The notes: generated by a model not told the origin, from the sequence alone. A DNA stretch of 64,000 bases from Mariniphaga sp964559175 (GCA_964559175.1 CAZLGT010000010.1:1-64000), one strand, 5' to 3'; positions 26,342 through 36,189 are shown, counted from the stretch's first letter. Translations and numbers: made by a program.

Positions 26342-27736
26342 TTAAAATCCAAGCCTGCCGACTGCCTCTGGCGAAATCAAACTTTCAAATTCTTCGTTCG
26401 AAAGGAGGTTAAGCTTCAGCGCGGCTTTTTTTACCGTAATTTTTTCGTTAGCTGCTGTTTTTATTATGCGACTTGCATTTTCATACCCAGTTTTTGAAAT
26501 CAGAGCTGTAACCGTTGCCGTGGAATTTTCCACCTGCTTCTTACAAACGTTTTCATTGGCGGTAATTCCTGAAATGCAATGTTTCCTGAATATAGCGCAG
26601 GCGTTATTCAATAAAGATATGTTTTCAAGGAAAGCATGGGCAACAAGCGGCATCATCTGGTTCAGTTCCAGATTGCCGGCACTGCATGCACAGGTAATTG
26701 TTTGATCATTTCCCGTTACCAGCAAAGCTGTTTGTGCAACGGCTTCGGGAATAACCGGATTCACTTTGCCGGGCATGATGGAAGAGCCGGCTTGTTTTTG
26801 GGGGAGGTTTATTTCTCTCAGACCTGCATCAGGTCCACTCGAAAGCAGCCGTAAATCGTTGCTGATTTTATACAGGTTTGATGCACAAGCTTTCAAAATT
26901 CCGGAGACTTCCACAAAAACATCGGTATTTTGTGTTCCGTCAATCAGGTTTTCGCTGCGGGCCAGGCCAATGTTGGTGTTCTCACGTAGCCGGTCAACTA
27001 CTTTAAAGATGTATTGTCTTGGTGCTCCCAGGCCTGTTCCAATGGCTGTCCCACCCAGATTAACTACCCGCAGCCGTTCCTCGCATTTGTAAATCCGCCA
27101 CCGGTCGCGGTTGAAGGCCTCTGCATAGGCGCTCATTTCACGGCCCAAAGTTGTTAACACGGCATCCTGCAATTGGGTACGGCCAATTTTTACGATGTGG
27201 GCAAATTCCTTCTCTTTTTGCTGAAAAGCTTCCTGTAGCTCCAGTACATTTTGCTCCAGTAGTCTCAACAACCTGATTGCAGCAACTTTTAAGGCGGTGG
27301 GGTAGGTATCGTTGGTTGACTGGTGCAGGTTGACATCGTCGAGCGGGGATATAAGTTCATAATTCCCGGGTTTTTCGCCCATAATTTGAAGCGCCCGGTT
27401 GGCAATCACTTCGTTCACGTTCATGTTGGTTGAAGTTCCGGCTCCTCCCTGCAGGGCATCCACAATGATGTGTTCACTGAGCAGTCCCCGGCTCATTTCG
27501 AAGCAGGCTTTTTCAATTGCGCCGGCTTTTTCGGGGTTTTCTTTCCAAAAACCAAGCTGAATGTTTGTTTGGACACAGGCCAGTTTTACTTCGCCATAAG
27601 CTTTAATTAGTTCGGGATGAACCGGTTTGCCTGAAAGCGGAAAGTTTTCCACTGCACGGGCAGTATGGATTCCCCACAATACGTCTGTGGGAATTTGTTT
27701 TTTTCCGAGAAGGTCGTTTTCGATTCTGTAATCCAT
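26342..27736 (-). CDS. aspA: Aspartate ammonia-lyase
   Basis: 464 residues, full length. It converts aspartate to fumarate and ammonium. Fumarase/aspartase family motifs are GAGTSTNMNVNEV (about 98-110), HQSTNDTYPT (138-147) and the signature GSSIMPGKVNP (317-327), whose Ser is the catalytic base. It sits between hydG and hydF, an association known from other hyd clusters, where ammonium may feed the azadithiolate bridge of the H cluster. Its start is 2 bp after the DUF2442 stop codon, so the two are cotranslated. Confidence 0.92.
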   Translation of the reverse strand: MDYRIENDLLGKKQIPTDVLWGIHTARAVENFPLSGKPVHPELIKAYGEVKLACVQTNIQLGFWKENPEKAGAIEKACFEMSRGLLSEHIIVDALQGGAGTSTNMNVNEVIANRALQIMGEKPGNYELISPLDDVNLHQSTNDTYPTALKVAAIRLLRLLEQNVLELQEAFQQKEKEFAHIVKIGRTQLQDAVLTTLGREMSAYAEAFNRDRWRIYKCEERLRVVNLGGTAIGTGLGAPRQYIFKVVDRLRENTNIGLARSENLIDGTQNTDVFVEVSGILKACASNLYKISNDLRLLSSGPDAGLREINLPQKQAGSSIMPGKVNPVIPEAVAQTALLVTGNDQTITCACSAGNLELNQMMPLVAHAFLENISLLNNACAIFRKHCISGITANENVCKKQVENSTATVTALISKTGYENASRIIKTAANEKITVKKAALKLNLLSNEEFESLISPEAVGRLGF

Positions 27737-27738
27737 AG

Positions 27739-28020
27739 TTAAGCGATTTTTCCCTTTTTCAAATCAGAAACAGGGAAAATCATATCGTAGTCATTCCAGT
27801 TCAGGTTACCATCTATGATTTCGAATTGTTTAAACCTTTCTTTATCCATATATTTTTTGATAGCCGGATGATGAGATCTCTTAATAAAAGGTTCAAAATC
27901 AACAATCTGTTGGCTGTTGTCACTAAATCTGATTTTGACTTTATAATCCTGAATCAGTTCGGCATTTTTTACGGACAAGTTTATTTGATAATCAACAACT
28001 GGCTCTTCTACAATTTTCAT
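27739..28020 (-). CDS. DUF2442 domain protein
   Basis: 93 residues with the DUF2442 pattern: a strand-rich start (YKVKIRFSDNSQQIVDFEPFI), the middle MDKERFKQFEIIDGNLNWNDYDMIFPVSDL and a short tail. Such proteins often pair with DUF4160 in small two-gene modules that look like toxin-antitoxin systems; no DUF4160 gene is present here. It is embedded between hydG (56 bp gap) and aspA (2 bp gap), so it is probably expressed with the hydrogenase maturation genes. Function unknown. Confidence 0.75.
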   Translation of the reverse strand: MKIVEEPVVDYQINLSVKNAELIQDYKVKIRFSDNSQQIVDFEPFIKRSHHPAIKKYMDKERFKQFEIIDGNLNWNDYDMIFPVSDLKKGKIA

Positions 28021-28076
28021 AATTACTTATTTTATTTTTTTTGTAATTCTTCCAAAATTAAGAAACCTTTTGAAAA

Positions 28077-29477
28077 TTAACAATACACATCATCACGACC
28101 TGCTTCCACACGTTTTACGAGTTTTTCGGCACGTTGCCTGGCTAAGCCATCCATGCCGGCAATGGTTTCTCTGATGAGGTTGTTGCCAACTTCAGCAGTT
28201 TCGGGCGAAGCATAATTCTGCAGGTATTCCTTAAATGATGACAACGCATTCGGTGCGCAGTGCAGTTTAATGTCGCCGGGTTTAGCCAAATCCATGAAAT
28301 CCTGTCCGGTTCTGCCGAGCCGGTAACAGGCCGTGCAAAACGACGGGATGTAACCCATGGATGCCACATCGCGAATGACTTCATCAAGCGGGCGGTGGTC
28401 GCCCAGGCTGAATTGGCCTGATGGGTCGTCTTCATCTTCTTCATGCTCGTAACCGCCCGGATTGGTGCGACTTCCGGCTGAAATCTGGCTTACGCCCAGT
28501 GCAAAAGTTTCGCGGCGCATTTGGGCTGTTTCGCGCGTTGACATGATGATGCCGGTGTAAGGAACTGCCAGGCGCAATATGGCCACAATTTTCCGGAAGT
28601 CGATGTCGGAAACCGGAAACGGCGGATGAGCAGCCAAATTACTTCCGGTGGCCGGTTCCAGGCGCGGAACACTGATGGTGTGCGGTCCAACACCAAATTT
28701 TTCTTCCAGTTCGCGAATGTGCTGCATCATGGCCAGAATTTCAAAACGGTAATCGAATAAGCCAAAAAGCACGCCAATTCCCACATCGTCGATACCCGCG
28801 TCCATTGCCCGGTGCAGCGACCAGGCGCGCCAGTTGTAGTCGCGTTTTTTACCGCCAAGGTGCACTTTTAAGTAGGTTTCGCGGTGGTATGTTTCCTGGA
28901 AAATCTGATAGGTGCCAATCTGAGCTTCCTTTAATTGTATGAATTCTTCGGTTGACAGGGGGGCAATATTTACATTCACCCGTCGTATTTCTCCGTGTTC
29001 CGATTTTACACTATAAACCGATTTTACCGAATCCAGAACATACTGAAACCCCTGTTTTGGATACGATTCGCCTGCCACAAGCAAAATGCGCTTATGTCCC
29101 TTATTGATAAGGATTTCCACTTCGTGGGCAATCTGTTCCTGTGTGAGTGTACTTCGCACAATGTCTTTGTTAGTTGCCCGAAAAGCACAATACAAACATT
29201 CGTTGGAACACAGATTTGAAATGTAAAGTGGTGCAAACAGAACCAGGCGTTTCCCGTAAATGGTTTCCTTGACCTGGTTGGCGGTATTGAACAGTTCACC
29301 CAGAAGTTCAGGGTCGCTGATGCCGGTAAGTACTGCCACATCATCCATGTCGAGGCCCTTCATTTCGGCAGCTTTGGCCAAAACTTCCCTTACCTGCTCA
29401 CTGTCGGCAGTTTTGTGGGCATTAAGAACATCCCACACTTTTTGTTCGTTTATAAAATCGGCTTCTACATTATACAT
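28077..29477 (-). CDS. hydG: [FeFe]-hydrogenase maturase HydG (radical SAM tyrosine lyase)
   Basis: 466 residues, full length. The radical-SAM motif is CSNECLYC (Cys90, Cys94, Cys97), and the HydG-specific C-terminal auxiliary-cluster motif appears as CTACYRLG followed by HCAPNAL. HydG splits tyrosine into p-cresol and dehydroglycine, releasing CO and cyanide that become ligands of the H cluster on an Fe-cysteine synthon. It is preceded by the TM1266-type regulator and followed by DUF2442, aspA and, further on, hydF. Confidence 0.96.
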   Translation of the reverse strand: MYNVEADFINEQKVWDVLNAHKTADSEQVREVLAKAAEMKGLDMDDVAVLTGISDPELLGELFNTANQVKETIYGKRLVLFAPLYISNLCSNECLYCAFRATNKDIVRSTLTQEQIAHEVEILINKGHKRILLVAGESYPKQGFQYVLDSVKSVYSVKSEHGEIRRVNVNIAPLSTEEFIQLKEAQIGTYQIFQETYHRETYLKVHLGGKKRDYNWRAWSLHRAMDAGIDDVGIGVLFGLFDYRFEILAMMQHIRELEEKFGVGPHTISVPRLEPATGSNLAAHPPFPVSDIDFRKIVAILRLAVPYTGIIMSTRETAQMRRETFALGVSQISAGSRTNPGGYEHEEDEDDPSGQFSLGDHRPLDEVIRDVASMGYIPSFCTACYRLGRTGQDFMDLAKPGDIKLHCAPNALSSFKEYLQNYASPETAEVGNNLIRETIAGMDGLARQRAEKLVKRVEAGRDDVYC

Positions 29478-29532
29478 GGTATCTAAATTTTGCTGTGATT
29501 GTTATTTATTGTTCTAAAGTTGCCAGTTAAAG

Positions 29533-29787
29533 TCAATTTTTACTCTGTTTTGCCAGACCCGATTTAACTGAAATGCCTTTAATGCGACCCAGTTTTCCGG
29601 TCAGTTCTCCCAACTCGTCGGTAGTAGCATCAATTACGAGTGTAATCACCGAGGTACTGCCTTTGGCATGAGGCAGTCCGGTGCGTGCCAAAATTATTCC
29701 GGAGTATTCGCTTAGAATTTCATTTACCACACCCGAGCATTTTTCACGGTCTTCTACAATAATACCCACAAATCCAAGGCGTTTCAT
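29533..29787 (-). CDS. TM1266-type iron-only hydrogenase system regulator
   Basis: 84 residues forming one ACT-like ferredoxin fold: KRLGFVGIIVEDREKCSGVVNEILSEY, then GIILARTGLPHAKGSTSVITLVIDAT and LGRIKGISVKSG. Small proteins of this type accompany hydEFG genes in many anaerobes and are called putative hydrogenase regulators; the ligand is not known. It precedes hydG by 55 bp on the same strand, so it is likely the first gene of the hydG-aspA transcript. Confidence 0.85.
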   Translation of the reverse strand: MKRLGFVGIIVEDREKCSGVVNEILSEYSGIILARTGLPHAKGSTSVITLVIDATTDELGELTGKLGRIKGISVKSGLAKQSKN

Positions 29788-29951
29788 TTTTTATGTTTTT
29801 GCTGCGGAAAGATAAAGGAAGGGAAATTAAAAAAATGATAAAGTCAGAACTTTACCTTTGCCTTTCCCTAAGGTCAGCTTTGCCTTCCTGCAGGATTTGG
29901 TTTCAAAAGTAAAAGTTTCTTTTTTATAAAAAGAGGATAAATGACTGATTT

Positions 29952-30719
29952 TTATATGTTGTTAAATATGTTTTTGAATGCGTGAACAGCTATCACAACT
30001 AATAAAATGGCTGATGCTGTGAGCGCTGCAATAACGATTTCATTGTTGAGTTGCCATTGTTTTACAGCAATTGCCATCAGCGCCCAAATACCAACCACTG
30101 CCGCTTCGCGCATGTTACGGGTTTTTATCAGTATCAGATAAATAGCGGTTGCTGCAATAATCATTAAAATGGCCCAAACCTGTTCCGGAAGAAACCCGCC
30201 ATCCCAACCGAGACTTACCAGAAATACCGAAATGTTGGCCACTGCTGCAACAATTATCCAGCCGAGGTAAATTGAGATTGGCCACCATACAAAGGCAATA
30301 ATTCGAAAAGGCGCGCTCCATTTTTCAAGTCGTAACCGGATGGTTAATTGAATAAGTGAAAAAAGCAAAATAAGTATCAGCAAAGCGGAGAGGCCCATTT
30401 GCTGATTAAGCCAGGCAACTATCCACAAGCCGTTAGCAAAATTTCCAAGTGCTAACCACCATCCGGTTTGTTTAAGTTCCCGGTCCTCTTTTCGTTTGAA
30501 CCAGGCAACCCACTGATAGGCCACAAACAGAATTAGCAGCAAATAAATGATTCCCCAGATGGCAAACGCATACCCTGCCGGGGTGAACAGCGTTTCATAT
30601 TTTGCACTGACTTCACCCACTGTGGTTCCGTTAAATACCTCGCTCCCCTGAAGGGAATTCATTATCAATGCAAAAATCAGTGTGATTGTATTGATGAGAA
30701 GGAAGCTGATTCGTTTCAT
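29952..30719 (-). CDS. TspO/MBR-like multi-pass membrane protein
   Basis: 255 residues from the ATG at 30719. A longer in-frame ORF reaching 31031 overlaps hydE and has no membrane or domain character before MKRISFLL. About eight hydrophobic helices with many Trp (AFAIWGIIYLLL, GWWLALGNFANGLWIVAW, FVWWPISIYLGWIIVA) resemble the tryptophan-rich sensory protein/TspO superfamily as seen in larger bacterial and plant members. Function unknown; porphyrin or redox-linked sensing is known for smaller TspO proteins only. It is divergent from hydE. Confidence 0.6.
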   Translation of the reverse strand: MKRISFLLINTITLIFALIMNSLQGSEVFNGTTVGEVSAKYETLFTPAGYAFAIWGIIYLLLILFVAYQWVAWFKRKEDRELKQTGWWLALGNFANGLWIVAWLNQQMGLSALLILILLFSLIQLTIRLRLEKWSAPFRIIAFVWWPISIYLGWIIVAAVANISVFLVSLGWDGGFLPEQVWAILMIIAATAIYLILIKTRNMREAAVVGIWALMAIAVKQWQLNNEIVIAALTASAILLVVIAVHAFKNIFNNI

Positions 30720-30792
30720 ATTTTTGTTTTTTAAGTCTGTTAAAATAACCAGAATAATTGATTTTTTAATTGAACCTGTATAAAAAATTCTG

Positions 30793-31893
30793 ATGAAAGT
30801 AAGTATTTTTACGTCCATGGATTTGAGCAATATTTTACCTAAAACAGAATTTACCCTTGAGGAGCTGACATTTCTTCTAAGTCTGAAGGGGGAAGAACGA
30901 CAGGAGTTTTGGAGAAAATCTGCTGATGTTAAAAAAGCCGTTGTGGGGTCCAGTGTCTTTTTTCGCGGGTTGGTAGAGTTTTCCAACATCTGCTCAAAGG
31001 ATTGTCTGTATTGCGGCATTCGTAAAAGCAATAAAAATGTAGTTCGCTATAATGCCACTGACGAAGAGATTTTGGAGGCCTGCCGGTTTGCGTGGGAAAA
31101 CCGTTTTGGTTCGGTGGTTTTGCAGTCGGGTGAGCTGGAATCAAAAGCTTTTGTGAAAAGGGTTGACAACCTGCTAAAAAAAATAAAACAGCTTTCCAAT
31201 AACGAACTTGGAATTACATTGAGCTGTGGGGAGCAATCGCGTGAAACCTACCAACGCTGGTTTGAGAGTGGTGCACACCGCTACTTATTGCGCATAGAAG
31301 CCTCAAACCGGGAACTGTATTATAAAATTCACCCCGACACACCCAGGCATTCTTTTGAAAGAAGAATAGAGGCACTGCAGTTTTTGAGGGAAACCGGTTA
31401 CCAGGTGGGAACTGGTGTAATGATTGGCCTGCCTTTTCAAACTTTGGATGATTTGGCCGGTGACCTGCTGTTTTTTAAAGAACTCGATATTGATATGTGT
31501 GGCATGGGGCCATACATCGAACATGAACATACTCCGCTTTATCAGTTCAGGTATATGCTGAAATCCAAACAGGAGCGTTTTTACCTGGCCCTGAACATGA
31601 TTGCTGCACTTCGCCTGCTCATGCCCGATATTAATATTGCTGCGGCTACTGCTTTACAGGCCATCGATCCCGTGGGGCGGGAAAAAGCACTGACGATTGG
31701 CGCCAACATAATTATGCCCAACCTTACGCCCTGCGAATACCGTAAAGAATACTTGCTTTATGAAGATAAGCCTTGTTTGGATGAAGACGCTGAATTGTGC
31801 CGGAACTGCCTCGAAGCCCGGATAGAAATGGCCGGCAGTGAAATTGGATACGGCGAGTGGGGCGATTCAAAACATTTTTTTAGGAGAAAATAG
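30793..31893 (+). CDS. hydE: [FeFe]-hydrogenase maturase HydE (radical SAM)
   Basis: 366 residues. The radical-SAM motif CSKDCLYC (Cys67, Cys71, Cys74) is followed by SGELESKAF, the GITLSCGE strand and the GTGVMIGLPFQT core. A C-terminal CRNC could support an auxiliary cluster as in some HydE. HydE acts on the organometallic HydG product to form the 2Fe precursor. It is on the plus strand, apart from the minus-strand hydG/hydF transcripts. The start may instead be the Met at residue 9 (30817). Confidence 0.95.
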   Translation: MKVSIFTSMDLSNILPKTEFTLEELTFLLSLKGEERQEFWRKSADVKKAVVGSSVFFRGLVEFSNICSKDCLYCGIRKSNKNVVRYNATDEEILEACRFAWENRFGSVVLQSGELESKAFVKRVDNLLKKIKQLSNNELGITLSCGEQSRETYQRWFESGAHRYLLRIEASNRELYYKIHPDTPRHSFERRIEALQFLRETGYQVGTGVMIGLPFQTLDDLAGDLLFFKELDIDMCGMGPYIEHEHTPLYQFRYMLKSKQERFYLALNMIAALRLLMPDINIAAATALQAIDPVGREKALTIGANIIMPNLTPCEYRKEYLLYEDKPCLDEDAELCRNCLEARIEMAGSEIGYGEWGDSKHFFRRK

Positions 31894-31894
31894 A

Positions 31895-33409
31895 TTATTT
31901 GTTCCGGTGTGCTTTCCACCAGATAAAAAATCCGCTTAACAAAACCATTATCAGACAAAGGCCTGCCAGCGGCACAATCAGAATGTAAAACGGGCCAATC
32001 AGGTGTTCGAAAATCCGGCCGGTGTGCACTTCCAGCGAGACATTCCAAAGCGACATGGGCGATTTTTTGCGGATTTCCTCCGGCATTTCAGGAAACGGTT
32101 TTTGGGAAAGTGGCAGCGCGCCGCGGTTGTAATCGAACCACCAGGCATCTTCCCCGGCTTCCACAAAGCCGGCTGCCATATTGGCGCCAATGGGATTGCC
32201 CACTCCTCCCGCCCGTTGATGAGGTGCACCGGTAAAAAAATCGGAAATGAGACCGGTTTCCAGGTCCCACAAATACAGTCCGTTGAACGAACCAGTCAGG
32301 TATTTCAATTCGCCCACCGGTTTGAAAACATTCAATCCCATTACACTCACCGGTGGTTGGGGAATTATGGATTGCAAATTTCCGGAAAGGGTTTCATCAA
32401 CAGCATAAAAACCTTCTGAAGTGGAAAAAATATACCGTTTCAGAGTTTCATCCCATTCCACGCGACGCAGTTTATCGAACCACGGATTGGGACTGTCGGG
32501 ATGCGTGCCCGGAATTATACCTACTTTTTTGTTGGCGATGGGAATAAGTAACGGCGGCCGCAGATGAATGCCTGCCAGGGTATTGATAATGAGAAATGCC
32601 ACAAAAATGTACCCCACCACGTTGTGCCATCGCAAATTGGTTCGAAATGTAGAGGCGAGTTTTTTTACCGGTTTTTTCTTTCTTTTTTGCCGTTTGATGA
32701 TTTTCGGGAAAAAGAAATGCAGCAGGCCGGTAACGGAAAGTACAATGGTTACCACACCCAACAAATCCACAATCAGTTTTCCTGTAAGGCCAAACAGTTC
32801 ACCGCTGTGTAGTTCCCACAGTGTGTTGAACAGTCCGGTTTTTCGTTCGTAACCAACCGGTTCGGGAAGCTGAACAGTCTCAAAAACTACTCCGTCAGCC
32901 GATTTGAGCAGGTAATGACGGGTAAGCACCAAAAGCGTATCGCTCTTTAGGTTCAGGTCGGCAATTCGTTCCTGTTTCACCGGCAGGTCGATTTTTTGCC
33001 ATTTATCTGTCTCAGCAATGTTCCGTCGGTAAAGGCCAAAATGCGTTCCGGCAAACAGGGTGTTTTTGAACTGAACAACAGAATAGACCTTCCGCCCGTC
33101 GATTCCTTTGGGAAAGCCCTGGTTGAAATCTGTAAATTTCTCCAGGTTTTCTGTTGTCTCCCAGATACCGATATTCCCAAAAATCAGAAGCGAATTATTA
33201 TCCAACGGAAGATAACCTCTTATTGCAGCAAGGTTCCAGCTTTCATGCCTGTAATTGGAAGGAAGCAGGTTTCTTGAAACATCAACAGAGGAAAACGTCT
33301 GCCGGTGGTTTAGAATTATGCCGGAGGTGGCAAACAAAATAGCAAAAAAGGCGATAACGACGCCCGGCCACTTGTGCAGTTTCCTGAAAATTTTGATGGA
33401 TTTTTTCAA
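31895..33409 (-). CDS. PepSY-associated transmembrane protein
   Basis: 504 residues. The opening FRKLHKWPGVVIAFFAILFATSGIILNHRQTF is the standard PepSY-TM start (His in the first helix). Two more helices lie around 200-225 and 265-285, and one at the C terminus. The two periplasmic segments have beta-strand repeats reminiscent of a propeller (about 50-180 and 310-400). Relatives are inner-membrane reductases or iron-uptake proteins. It is the last gene of the nrfH-nrfA-porin run (3 bp after the porin), so a role in electron transfer or metal supply for cytochrome assembly is possible. Confidence 0.78.
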   Translation of the reverse strand: MKKSIKIFRKLHKWPGVVIAFFAILFATSGIILNHRQTFSSVDVSRNLLPSNYRHESWNLAAIRGYLPLDNNSLLIFGNIGIWETTENLEKFTDFNQGFPKGIDGRKVYSVVQFKNTLFAGTHFGLYRRNIAETDKWQKIDLPVKQERIADLNLKSDTLLVLTRHYLLKSADGVVFETVQLPEPVGYERKTGLFNTLWELHSGELFGLTGKLIVDLLGVVTIVLSVTGLLHFFFPKIIKRQKRKKKPVKKLASTFRTNLRWHNVVGYIFVAFLIINTLAGIHLRPPLLIPIANKKVGIIPGTHPDSPNPWFDKLRRVEWDETLKRYIFSTSEGFYAVDETLSGNLQSIIPQPPVSVMGLNVFKPVGELKYLTGSFNGLYLWDLETGLISDFFTGAPHQRAGGVGNPIGANMAAGFVEAGEDAWWFDYNRGALPLSQKPFPEMPEEIRKKSPMSLWNVSLEVHTGRIFEHLIGPFYILIVPLAGLCLIMVLLSGFFIWWKAHRNK

Positions 33410-33412
33410 TAT

Positions 33413-34639
33413 CTAATTCTCCAGAAATGTAGGTGTTACCGATAACATAATATATCCCCAATGTTGCCCTGCGGTATGGTCACCGCCTTTGAGCAGTTCC
33501 ATACTTTCGCCTGCAAACATAACCGACCAACCTGCGCTGATTATCGCATTGGGCTGAACGGCATAAGAAATATCCAAATCCAACTCGGTCCCCAAATAAT
33601 TTTTAGCATCTGCCGAAATTTTCCCTGCCGAAGCGAAATAGTGCAGATGTCCGTTAAACCCGAATTTATCTTTTTTATACCCGTATTTAAGGTAAACATC
33701 GTTCAGTCCAACCGAATTGATGTGGTTTCCTACATAAAAATAATCCATGAAACCGTTGAATTTATGGTTGGTTCCGTAGAACGGATTAAAGGCATAAACT
33801 TTGTCGTTTTTGTCGTAACTGTTTCCTGACAGGTGTTCAAAGCCTATCGTTATTCCGTTTTTTAACGAAGCTTCCAGCAGGAAATTCATTGCGTTGATGT
33901 CATTATCTGAAACATGTTTTCCGGTTTGAAGGAAGAGGTTTGCAGCCAGCGAAACATCTTCAAATGAATGGGCTACCCTTCCGCCAAGGGTCTGGCTGTA
34001 TCGGTTTTCCTGTTTCTGTGCCGAAATGAAAACCGGAACCCCGTTGTTTAAAAACAACAAACTCAACCCGGTTTTTTCCCAGCTTTTGTTGAACCACAAA
34101 AACTGCATGTCCTTGTAAGCATCGGGTCCGTTGTAAAAGTTGTTGGTTACATCAGCATTTTCGTGATGGGCAATTCCCAGGTGAAGCTTAAAGCCCTGTT
34201 CAAGTTTTACTAAAGCCAAATCGTGCGAGCGCGCCTGGTGCGCCCAGCCAACGTTTCCAAAAATGCGGGAATCGTCGTACACCAGTTCCTGACGTCCTGC
34301 CTTTAGTGAAATATTTTCTGCCAGTTTGATTTCTGCCCAGGCTTCGTGTACCGATATGGCGTAATCTTCATTGGTAACCAGTTGCGGCTGACTTCCCCAG
34401 TAGCGCACATCCTGCAAAACCAGTTTGGTTTTAACCGCCTCTGTGGAAAAAATGGCATTCAGTCGGGTGCGCTGGGCTGTTGCGGTTGACATCTGTTGGT
34501 CTTCAGCTGCCAGCGATTTATATCCCCGGCTGAATTCGGTACGGGGTCTGAATTCAGCAGATAGTGAAAATTGCGCATGAACTTCCGGCAGGAAAAAAAG
34601 CATTCCCGCCAGAAGGGTTAAAAAAGCATTTCGTCTCAT
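33413..34639 (-). CDS. Outer-membrane porin, alginate-export-like
   Basis: 408 residues with a signal peptide (about 1-22, ending VHAQ) and regularly spaced amphipathic strands to a C-terminal aromatic-ending region, as in 16-18-stranded barrels. The segment AQRTRLNAIFSTEAVKTKLVLQDVRYWG and KAGRQELVYDDSRIFGNVGWAHQARSHD fits the alginate-export domain family, which in most species does not export alginate. It sits 21 bp after nrfA and may let nitrite or other anions into the periplasm; that is inference. Confidence 0.72.
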   Translation of the reverse strand: MRRNAFLTLLAGMLFFLPEVHAQFSLSAEFRPRTEFSRGYKSLAAEDQQMSTATAQRTRLNAIFSTEAVKTKLVLQDVRYWGSQPQLVTNEDYAISVHEAWAEIKLAENISLKAGRQELVYDDSRIFGNVGWAHQARSHDLALVKLEQGFKLHLGIAHHENADVTNNFYNGPDAYKDMQFLWFNKSWEKTGLSLLFLNNGVPVFISAQKQENRYSQTLGGRVAHSFEDVSLAANLFLQTGKHVSDNDINAMNFLLEASLKNGITIGFEHLSGNSYDKNDKVYAFNPFYGTNHKFNGFMDYFYVGNHINSVGLNDVYLKYGYKKDKFGFNGHLHYFASAGKISADAKNYLGTELDLDISYAVQPNAIISAGWSVMFAGESMELLKGGDHTAGQHWGYIMLSVTPTFLEN

Positions 34640-34660
34640 TTTTTTTCTTTTTTGAAGAAA

Positions 34661-36178
34661 TTAATTCGTTAACTGAACATCCCAGGATGCTTCTCTGGCT
34701 TCGGCTTCTTCCAGCCATTTGGGAACAATGGTTTCCAGAAATTCCTGTTTTTCGGCGTTTAGCTTATCCATGTCGAGCCCGATAAATTCCTGTGCTTTTG
34801 CTTTGGTCGAAATGTCAGGATACGGAATTTCTTCATTATGGCCCAGTTGCGCGAGTAGCCGTGCCAGTTTTATCCGGGTTTCCTGAGCAATGGTAATTCC
34901 GCTGGCCACCGTCCGGCTCGATTCTACCGGCGAGTGGAACGATCCACCGTGGCTTGCTGCCACATAATCCCATCTCCATTGGGCATGACGGATTCCCATA
35001 AGAATGTCGTTCATTTGCTCTTCTGTTGCTCCCAGCTCCCATGCCATTTTTGCTTCTACGTGTGCCCTAACCAGTTGTTTCTCCAGTTCGTGGCGATTTT
35101 CAATAATGCGGTCCTGCCGCTCATAAACATCCTGTACCAGTTGAAGCGCTTCTTCGCGGTGGCAAACCTGGCACGAATTGGCAATGTTGTTCAGCGGCGA
35201 CTGCATTTTATGGTCGGTGAATTTTTGCCCGCCCTCGCTCATGTAAGGCATGTGGCAGTCGGCGCAGGAAACGCCGCGCTGAGCGTGTACTCCGGTCATA
35301 TAAACTTCGTAATCGGGGTGCTGAGCTTTTAACATGGGTGCCTTGCTAACGGCATGTGTCCAGTCGCTGAACTCTATGTTGTCATAATACTCTTCCATTG
35401 CTTCTGCGGTAAATCCGTTATCCCACGGGAATGTCAGGTAATTGGCGCCTTCCACCACTTTTTTGTTGAAATAATACTCCACATGGCATTGTGCGCAAAC
35501 CAAACTTCTCATTTCCTGATAACTGGCTTTGGCAATGTCTTTTCCGCGGCGTTCAAAAGCTTCGACAAGGGCCGGACGAGAAATTCGCAGATTCATTGTT
35601 TTTTCGTCGTGGCAGTCGGCACAGCCTATCGGGTTAACAATTTCAGGACCTAACCGGGCCCAGGCGCCGGTGTAAAATTCGGCTACACCTTCCTTCTCCA
35701 TAATTCTTGGAACATCCGGGCTTTTGCACGTCCAGCAGGTGGTTGGTTGTAACCCTTCATTTGGCGTTTTGGGACCTCCGGTTCGCAGTGTGTTATACAC
35801 ATCGGTGACGGCGTAGTAATGCCCGCGCCCCTGTTTGTAGTCTCTCGAAAAGGCATAACCTGCCCACAAAACGACCATTTCAGGCACTTCATCAAGCATA
35901 TCGATCATTACACTTCCATGATATTTACTTCTGAAAGATGTGTCGGCAGTGCCGTAATACGACTGAAACTGACGGGGAAAATTCTCTCCCCACACTTCGT
36001 TTCGTGGTTCATATAGTTGAATATCAGTCTGCGGAACGCTAACAAAGGTGGCTTCCATACGGCGTTCAACAATGGTTGAGGCCAGCAGGCCTAAAAGAAA
36101 AACCACAACAATGGTGGCAAAAAACAGTACCCATGCCAGCCACGGGCGCTTTTCGGTTATTCTCATTTTGTTATTCAT
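34661..36178 (-). CDS. nrfA: Ammonia-forming cytochrome c nitrite reductase, catalytic subunit
   Basis: 505 residues with an uncleaved-looking N-terminal helix (about 13-34). It has five heme-binding motifs: the active-site CWTCK (Cys148-Lys152, lysine-ligated heme typical of NrfA) and four CxxCH (CADCH, CAQCH, CADCH, CQVCH). It reduces nitrite by six electrons to ammonium in the periplasm. It follows nrfH (11 bp gap). The lysine-ligated heme excludes the octaheme and hydroxylamine-oxidase families. Confidence 0.96.
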   Translation of the reverse strand: MNNKMRITEKRPWLAWVLFFATIVVVFLLGLLASTIVERRMEATFVSVPQTDIQLYEPRNEVWGENFPRQFQSYYGTADTSFRSKYHGSVMIDMLDEVPEMVVLWAGYAFSRDYKQGRGHYYAVTDVYNTLRTGGPKTPNEGLQPTTCWTCKSPDVPRIMEKEGVAEFYTGAWARLGPEIVNPIGCADCHDEKTMNLRISRPALVEAFERRGKDIAKASYQEMRSLVCAQCHVEYYFNKKVVEGANYLTFPWDNGFTAEAMEEYYDNIEFSDWTHAVSKAPMLKAQHPDYEVYMTGVHAQRGVSCADCHMPYMSEGGQKFTDHKMQSPLNNIANSCQVCHREEALQLVQDVYERQDRIIENRHELEKQLVRAHVEAKMAWELGATEEQMNDILMGIRHAQWRWDYVAASHGGSFHSPVESSRTVASGITIAQETRIKLARLLAQLGHNEEIPYPDISTKAKAQEFIGLDMDKLNAEKQEFLETIVPKWLEEAEAREASWDVQLTN

Positions 36179-36189
36179 TTCTGTTGATT

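Noticed and set aside
30720..31031. N-terminal extension of the TspO-like protein
   Set aside because: It overlaps hydE on the other strand and lacks any membrane or conserved character; the start at 30719 begins a proper membrane helix.
23977..31893. [FeFe]-hydrogenase catalytic subunit in the maturation island
   Set aside because: No protein here has the H-cluster motifs; hydA must be elsewhere in the genome.
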